From the NCBI GenBank assembly GCA_937907975.1, contig CALEQS010000095.1, forward strand, positions 1 to 8,752: a stretch of 8,752 bases of DNA, given 5' to 3'. Under the pieces are notes generated by a model. It was not told the origin of the DNA. It ran no database searches and saw only the letters and a program-made list of their open reading frames with translations. How positions within the stretch are numbered: the first letter of the stretch is position 1; every line of letters starts with the position of its first letter. Position numbers and translations under genes: made by a program. Positions 5,507-8,752 of this stretch are shown here, one piece after another. The stretch comes from an uncultured Clostridia bacterium. GTDB lineage: Bacteria; Bacillota; Clostridia; Oscillospirales; Oscillospiraceae.

Positions 5507-5989
5507 ATGGATTTCATGTCTAATGCCGGTCTCTACATTGCCGTCATCGGCGCTTCTCTGGCTGTGGCTCTGGCCTGCGCCGGATCTGGTAAGGGCGTTG
5601 GTATCGTGGGTGAGGCCGCTGCCGGCGTCATCTCCGAGGATCCCGGTAAGTTCTCTTCCTGCCTGATTCTCCAGATCCTGCCCGGTACTCAGGGCCTGTA
5701 CGGTCTGGTCGTCTGGTTCTACGCGCTGTTCACTCTGGGCGTCATCGGCGGCACTCCTGCCACTCTGACCGTCGCTCAGGGCATTGGCTACTGCGTGGCC
5801 TGCCTGCCCATGGGCATCGGCGGCTATATCACCGCTATCGGCCAGGGCCGCTGCGCTGCTGCCGGTGTCAGCCTGGTCGCCAAGCGCCCCGAGGAGATGT
5901 CCAAGGGCATCATCATGGCCATCATGGTCGAGTTCTACGCCATCCTGTGCCTGCTGGCTTCCTTCCTGATGCTGCTGTTCATCAAGTGA
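5507..5989 (+). CDS. ntpK: V-type ATPase subunit K (rotor ring proteolipid, Na+-type)
   Basis: Rotor-ring proteolipid; the glutamate in its last helix carries the ion through the membrane. Seen: 160 codons forming four transmembrane helices as two hairpins (about 8-28, 52-80, 86-112, 134-157), the duplicated 16-kDa form as in E. hirae NtpK. The carrier glutamate is E142 in IMAIMVEFYAIL; the first hairpin has no equivalent carboxylate. Residues aligned with the E. hirae Na+ ligands are all kept: L58, T61 and Q62 in LPGTQGLYG, Q113 in GQGR, and E142; Y65 matches the tyrosine that hydrogen-bonds to the glutamate. Inferred: Na+ coupling. ATG 5507 is chosen because AGGAGG (5491-5496) is 10 nt away; a TTG at 5501 is too close to it. 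Confidence 0.97.
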   Translation: MDFMSNAGLYIAVIGASLAVALACAGSGKGVGIVGEAAAGVISEDPGKFSSCLILQILPGTQGLYGLVVWFYALFTLGVIGGTPATLTVAQGIGYCVACLPMGIGGYITAIGQGRCAAAGVSLVAKRPEEMSKGIIMAIMVEFYAILCLLASFLMLLFIK

Positions 5990-6026
5990 GCACCGCTTCC
6001 ATTTTCAGAAAGGACGGAGCAAACTT

Positions 6027-6626
6027 ATGACAGGCATTGAAAACATCACCGGCCGCATTCAGGCCGACGCTCAGGCGGAGATCGACCGCATCGACGCCGA
6101 CGCCCGCGCGCAGGCCGACAAGATCACCGCCGCCTACGCCGCCCGCGCCGAGCGGGAGTGCGCTGACATTCTGGAGCGCGGTGCCAAAAGCGCCGCCGAG
6201 CGCGGAGACCGCCTGGTCTCCGCCGCCCAGATGGAGGCACGCCAGATGAACCTTGCCGCCAAGCAGGAGGTGCTGGACAAAGCCTTTGCACTGGCGCTGG
6301 ACAAGCTGCTGGCCATGCCCGAGGCGGATTACGCCGCGCTGCTGGCCCGTCTGGCCGCTTCCGCCGCCCACACCGGCAAGGAGGAGATCATCCTGAACCC
6401 CGCCGACCGGGAGAAGCTGGGTGAACAGGTGGCCGCCGAGGCCAACGCCCTGCTCGTCAAGGACGGCCGCACCGGCGCACTCACTGTGTCCAAGCAGACC
6501 CAGCCCCTCAAGGGCGGCCTGCTGCTCAGCGACGGCGCCGTCGAGGTCAACTGTGCTCTGGAGACGCTGGTGCGTCTCTCCCGCACCGACGTGACAGGTG
6601 AGGTCAGCAAACTGCTGTTTGCCTGA
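6027..6626 (+). CDS. ntpE: V-type ATPase subunit E (peripheral stalk)
   Basis: Partner of subunit G/H in the peripheral stalk; its globular end attaches to the catalytic head. Seen: 199 codons, the typical length. The N-terminal half (about 1-95) is a long charged, alanine-rich helix; the C-terminal part is a mixed fold with EEIILNPADREKLG (119-132) and KGGLLLSDGAVEVNCALETL (162-181), which matches the family pattern of a glycine pair, then G-x-(I/V)-x-(V/C) and an acidic end. It follows ntpK after 37 nt, with GGAG (6016-6019) seven bases before ATG 6027. The downstream gap contains a hairpin. Confidence 0.94.
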   Translation: MTGIENITGRIQADAQAEIDRIDADARAQADKITAAYAARAERECADILERGAKSAAERGDRLVSAAQMEARQMNLAAKQEVLDKAFALALDKLLAMPEADYAALLARLAASAAHTGKEEIILNPADREKLGEQVAAEANALLVKDGRTGALTVSKQTQPLKGGLLLSDGAVEVNCALETLVRLSRTDVTGEVSKLLFA

Positions 6627-6644
6627 GCCGCCGCGTCAGTCAGG

Positions 6645-6666
6645 TTCACCGCAAAAAAGCGGTGAA
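6645..6666 (+). promoter_or_regulatory. Hairpin between ntpE and ntpC
   Basis: TTCACCGC (6645-6652) pairs perfectly with GCGGTGAA (6659-6666) around a loop of six A. On the plus strand it is followed by a purine-rich ribosome site, not a T-tract, so it does not terminate the operon. Hairpins of this kind can set mRNA stability or processing. Confidence 0.6.
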
Positions 6667-6674
6667 AACGGGAA

Positions 6675-6681
6675 AAGGAGG
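6675..6681 (+). promoter_or_regulatory. Ribosome binding site fixing the TTG start of ntpC
   Basis: AAGGAGG ends 8 nt before TTG 6690. No ATG or GTG in frame lies near it, and the protein beginning at this TTG matches the usual subunit C N-terminus. Confidence 0.75.
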
Positions 6682-6689
6682 ACGAACCA

Positions 6690-7688
6690 TTGGCCAAGAT
6701 CAAAGATACAGATTATCTGTTTCTCTCCACCCGCATCCGGGCGCTGGAGCGCAGTCTCCTGACCCGGGAGCGCATGGAGCGTATGCTGGAAGCCTCCACT
6801 GCCGCAGAAGCCGTCAAGGTTTTGCAGGAGTGCGGCTATCCTGAAGTGGAAGAGGTCACTGTGGACAGCGTCAATGAGATGCTCTCCAAAGTGCGCGAGC
6901 GCACCTTTGACGACCTCTACCTCTTCGCCCCCGATCGGAACATCATTGATGTGTTCAAGATCAAGTATGACTATCACAACGCAAAGGTGCTGCTGAAGGC
7001 AGAGGCCCGGGGCGTGGACGCCGACGATCTGCTGGTGGACACGGGCCGTGTGCCCCCCGATGAGCTGCAGAACGACATCCGCACCTCCGACTTCCGGGGT
7101 CTGCCCGGCCAGCTGGCCGGCGCGGTCGTCCGGGCCCGGGAGACGCTGGGCAGCACCGGCGACCCCCAGCTCAGCGACTTCGTGCTGGATCAGGCCTATT
7201 TTGAGGATATGTTTGAGCTCGCCCGCAAGAGCGAATCCAGCTTTCTGGAGGGCTACGTCCGCATCAGCATCGACGTGGCCAACCTCAAGAGCCTCGTGCG
7301 CACCCTGCGCATGGGCAAGGACGCGGACTTCCTCCGGGGCGTGCTGTTCCCCGGCGGCAATGTGGACGCGCCCCGCATTCTGAACGTGGTCAACTCCGGC
7401 GCCACCCTCACCGATCTCTACGCCGCCTCCCTGCTGCACGACGCGGCAGAGGCCGGTGCAGCGGCAGTGAACGGCGGCGGTCTGACCCTGTTCGAAAAGC
7501 TCTGCGACGACGCTGTGATGGCCTATATCGGCAACGCCAAATATGTCGCCTTCGGCGAGGCTCCCCTCGTGGCCTATCTGGCCGCCCGGGAGAGCGAATT
7601 CACCGCAGTGCGCATCATTATGACGGGCCGTCTGGCGGATCTGCCCGCCGACGTGATCCGGGAAAGGCTGCGTGCATCCTATGTATAA
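6690..7688 (+). CDS. ntpC: V-type ATPase subunit C (rotor-ring cap, d-subunit homologue)
   Basis: Funnel-shaped protein that sits on the K ring and links it to the central shaft (D and F). It is homologous to eukaryotic V-ATPase subunit d rather than to eukaryotic subunit C. Seen: 332 codons, normal length, mostly helical and soluble. Typical stretches are DTDYLFLSTRIRALE (6-20), KYDYHNAKVLLKAEARG (92-108), VLDQAYFEDM (165-174), YVRISIDVANLKSLVR (189-204), and a C-terminal REEF-like ending at 300-332: RESEFTAVRIIMTGRLADLP, then RERLRASYV. Start TTG 6690 from the ribosome site at 6675-6681. Its last 8 bases, including the stop codon, overlap the start of the next gene, implying coupled translation. 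Confidence 0.96.
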   Translation: MAKIKDTDYLFLSTRIRALERSLLTRERMERMLEASTAAEAVKVLQECGYPEVEEVTVDSVNEMLSKVRERTFDDLYLFAPDRNIIDVFKIKYDYHNAKVLLKAEARGVDADDLLVDTGRVPPDELQNDIRTSDFRGLPGQLAGAVVRARETLGSTGDPQLSDFVLDQAYFEDMFELARKSESSFLEGYVRISIDVANLKSLVRTLRMGKDADFLRGVLFPGGNVDAPRILNVVNSGATLTDLYAASLLHDAAEAGAAAVNGGGLTLFEKLCDDAVMAYIGNAKYVAFGEAPLVAYLAARESEFTAVRIIMTGRLADLPADVIRERLRASYV

Positions 7689-7992
7689 GATCGCAGTTCT
7701 GGGCGACCGGGAGAGCGTGATGGGCTTCAAGGCTCTGGGCCTTGACGTCATCACCGCCGAGACCGTGGAGGAGGCCCGCCGCGACCTCCACGCCATGGCC
7801 AAGGACCCCGATTACGCCATTATCTATCTCACCGAACAGTTCGCCGCTGAAATGCCCGACGAGGTGGCCAAGTATAAGGACCGCCTCACCCCCGCCGTCA
7901 TTCTCATCCCCGGCAAGGCGGGCTCTCTGGGCATCGGCATGAAAAACATCACCTCCTCCGTGGAGCGTGCCGTGGGCGCGGACATCCTGTAA
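7681..7992 (+). CDS. ntpG: V-type ATPase subunit F (central shaft)
   Basis: Small central-shaft subunit that binds subunit D. Seen: 103 codons from ATG 7681, the same size as E. hirae NtpG, with a Rossmann-like beginning (MYKIAVLGDRESVMGFKALG), IIYLTEQFA (46-54), and the highly conserved TPAVILIPGKAGSLGIGMKN followed by V-E-R-A-V-G-x-D-I-L at the end. The frame could open at GTG 7672, nearer to GGAAAGG (7661-7667), but the ATG fits the family N-terminus. The start overlaps the end of ntpC by 8 nt, so translation is probably coupled. Confidence 0.95.
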   Translation: MYKIAVLGDRESVMGFKALGLDVITAETVEEARRDLHAMAKDPDYAIIYLTEQFAAEMPDEVAKYKDRLTPAVILIPGKAGSLGIGMKNITSSVERAVGADIL

Positions 7993-8007
7993 CTGTCCCC
8001 CCACCCG

Positions 8008-8038
8008 GCGGGCGCTTTTCCCATGAAAACGCGCCCGC
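8008..8038 (+). promoter_or_regulatory. Strong hairpin between ntpG and ntpA
   Basis: GCGGGCGC (8008-8015) pairs with GCGCCCGC (8031-8038), continued inward by TTTT (8016-8019) with AAAA (8026-8029) and one bulged C, around a 6-nt loop: twelve pairs. No T-tract follows, so it is not a standard terminator. It lies between the last stalk gene and the catalytic subunit genes, where a change in transcript stability or level would alter stoichiometry. Confidence 0.7.
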
Positions 8039-8070
8039 GCTGATCTTCAAACGAAAGAAGGTTCCAAACA

Positions 8071-8752
8071 ATGGGCAAAATTGTCAAGGTTTCCGGCCCG
8101 CTGGTGGTTGCCACCGGCATGGCCGATGCCAATATGTCCGACGTGGTCCGCGTCGGTGAGCAGCGGCTCATCGGCGAGATCCTGACCATGACCGGCGACG
8201 CCGCCTCCATTCAGGTCTACGAAGAGACCTCCGGCCTCGGCCCCGGCGCTGAGGTCGTCACCACCGGCGCGCCCCTGTCCGTGGAGCTCGGCCCCGGCCT
8301 GCTGGAGAACATCTACGACGGTATCCAGCGTCCTCTGGAGGCCATCATGGCCAAGAGCGGCAGCGCCAGCATCACCCGCGGCATCGAGGTCCCTGCGCTG
8401 GACCGGGAGAAGAAGTGGGACTTCGTCGCCACCGCCAAGGTGGGCGACAAGGTCGTCACCGGCGACTTCCTCGGCCAGGTCCAGGAGACTCCCTCCATCC
8501 TGCATAAGATCATGGTTCCCGCCGGCGCCGAGGGCACTGTGGAGTCCATCACCTCCGGCTCCTTCACCGTCACCGACACGGTGGCCACCATCCGCCTGGC
8601 GGACGGCAGCCTCAAGGAGCTGACCATGGTGCAGAAGTGGCCCGTCCGTGTGGGCCGCCCCTACAAGAAGAAGTTCACCCCCGCCGCCCCCCTGCAGTCC
8701 GGCCAGCGTGTCATCGACACCATGTTCCCCGTGGCAAAGGGCGGCACCGCCG
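8071..8752 (+). CDS. ntpA: V-type ATPase catalytic subunit A, partial (N-terminal 227 residues)
   Basis: Catalytic subunit of the ATPase head (three copies alternating with B). Seen: 227 codons from ATG 8071, preceded by AAGAAGG at nine bases; the frame is open to the right edge. Residues 1 to about 70 form the beta-barrel beginning MGKIVKVSGPLVVATGM. Residues about 112-185 are the extra A-type domain absent from F-type beta subunits (WDFVATAKVGDKVVTGDFLG at 116-135, then HKIMVP). The nucleotide domain begins with the stretch around LQSGQRVIDTMFPVAKGGTA (208-227); the window ends just before the expected Walker A loop, so catalytic residues cannot be checked. Subunits B and D are expected to follow. 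Confidence 0.97.
   Translation, partial: MGKIVKVSGPLVVATGMADANMSDVVRVGEQRLIGEILTMTGDAASIQVYEETSGLGPGAEVVTTGAPLSVELGPGLLENIYDGIQRPLEAIMAKSGSASITRGIEVPALDREKKWDFVATAKVGDKVVTGDFLGQVQETPSILHKIMVPAGAEGTVESITSGSFTVTDTVATIRLADGSLKELTMVQKWPVRVGRPYKKKFTPAAPLQSGQRVIDTMFPVAKGGTA

Noticed and set aside
6636..7802. 388-codon open frame on the minus strand opposite ntpC and ntpG
   Set aside because: It mirrors two conserved genes, and its composition is again the His/Gln/Gly-rich pattern of an antisense shadow.

Overview
The window looks like a piece of a chromosome from a moderately GC-rich, low-GC-lineage Gram-positive (Clostridia-type, plausibly Oscillospiraceae-like) bacterium. The grounds are strong purine-rich Shine-Dalgarno sites in front of most genes, intrinsic terminators with T-tracts, a Firmicutes-type SecG, and a V-type ATPase operon in the same gene order as the Enterococcus hirae ntp operon. 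The genus is inference. The coding regions are GC-rich, while the intergenic regions are clearly AT-richer.

Layout. Minus strand, left part: the N-terminal 354 codons of a cation diffusion facilitator transporter (1-1062, cut by the left edge) carrying the Asn-Asp-Asp-Asp metal-site pattern of MntE-like manganese exporters. It has its own extended -10 promoter, a dyad at the predicted start site and a leader hairpin. Next, also on the minus strand, is secG (1257-1502), with a well-formed promoter (1567-1595) and an intrinsic terminator (1203-1236). Diverging from secG on the plus strand is a MarR-family regulator (1907-2338) with its own promoter and a downstream terminator-like structure.

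From 2339 to 3231 there is an 893-nt stretch with no convincing gene. It holds several hairpins, including a strong plus-strand terminator at 2834-2868 that follows no recognisable gene, a perfect 9-3-9 dyad at 2777-2797, and the predicted promoter (3079-3107) and structured leader of the next operon.

Plus strand, right half: a V-type (V/A-type) ATPase operon, subunits G/H-I-K-E-C-F-A (ntpF-ntpI-ntpK-ntpE-ntpC-ntpG-ntpA in Enterococcus naming), cut by the right edge just before the Walker A loop of subunit A. Subunits B and D would be expected further right. Subunits I and K form the membrane ion-translocating part; E and G/H form the peripheral stalk; C and F belong to the central connection; A is the catalytic head subunit. 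The rotor protein K keeps all five residues known to bind Na+ in the E. hirae K ring, plus the tyrosine that hydrogen-bonds to the glutamate, so the enzyme is predicted to couple to Na+. Two genes (G/H and C) appear to start at TTG codons. Two stable hairpins lie between E and C and between F and A.

The window is mostly well-known housekeeping genes. The least explained parts are the gene-free 2339-3231 region and the leader of the ATPase operon, where two sets of mutually exclusive hairpins can be drawn, one of which would cover the ribosome binding site of the first gene. I found no evidence of a new multi-gene system, mobile element, CRISPR array or RNA gene of a known family.
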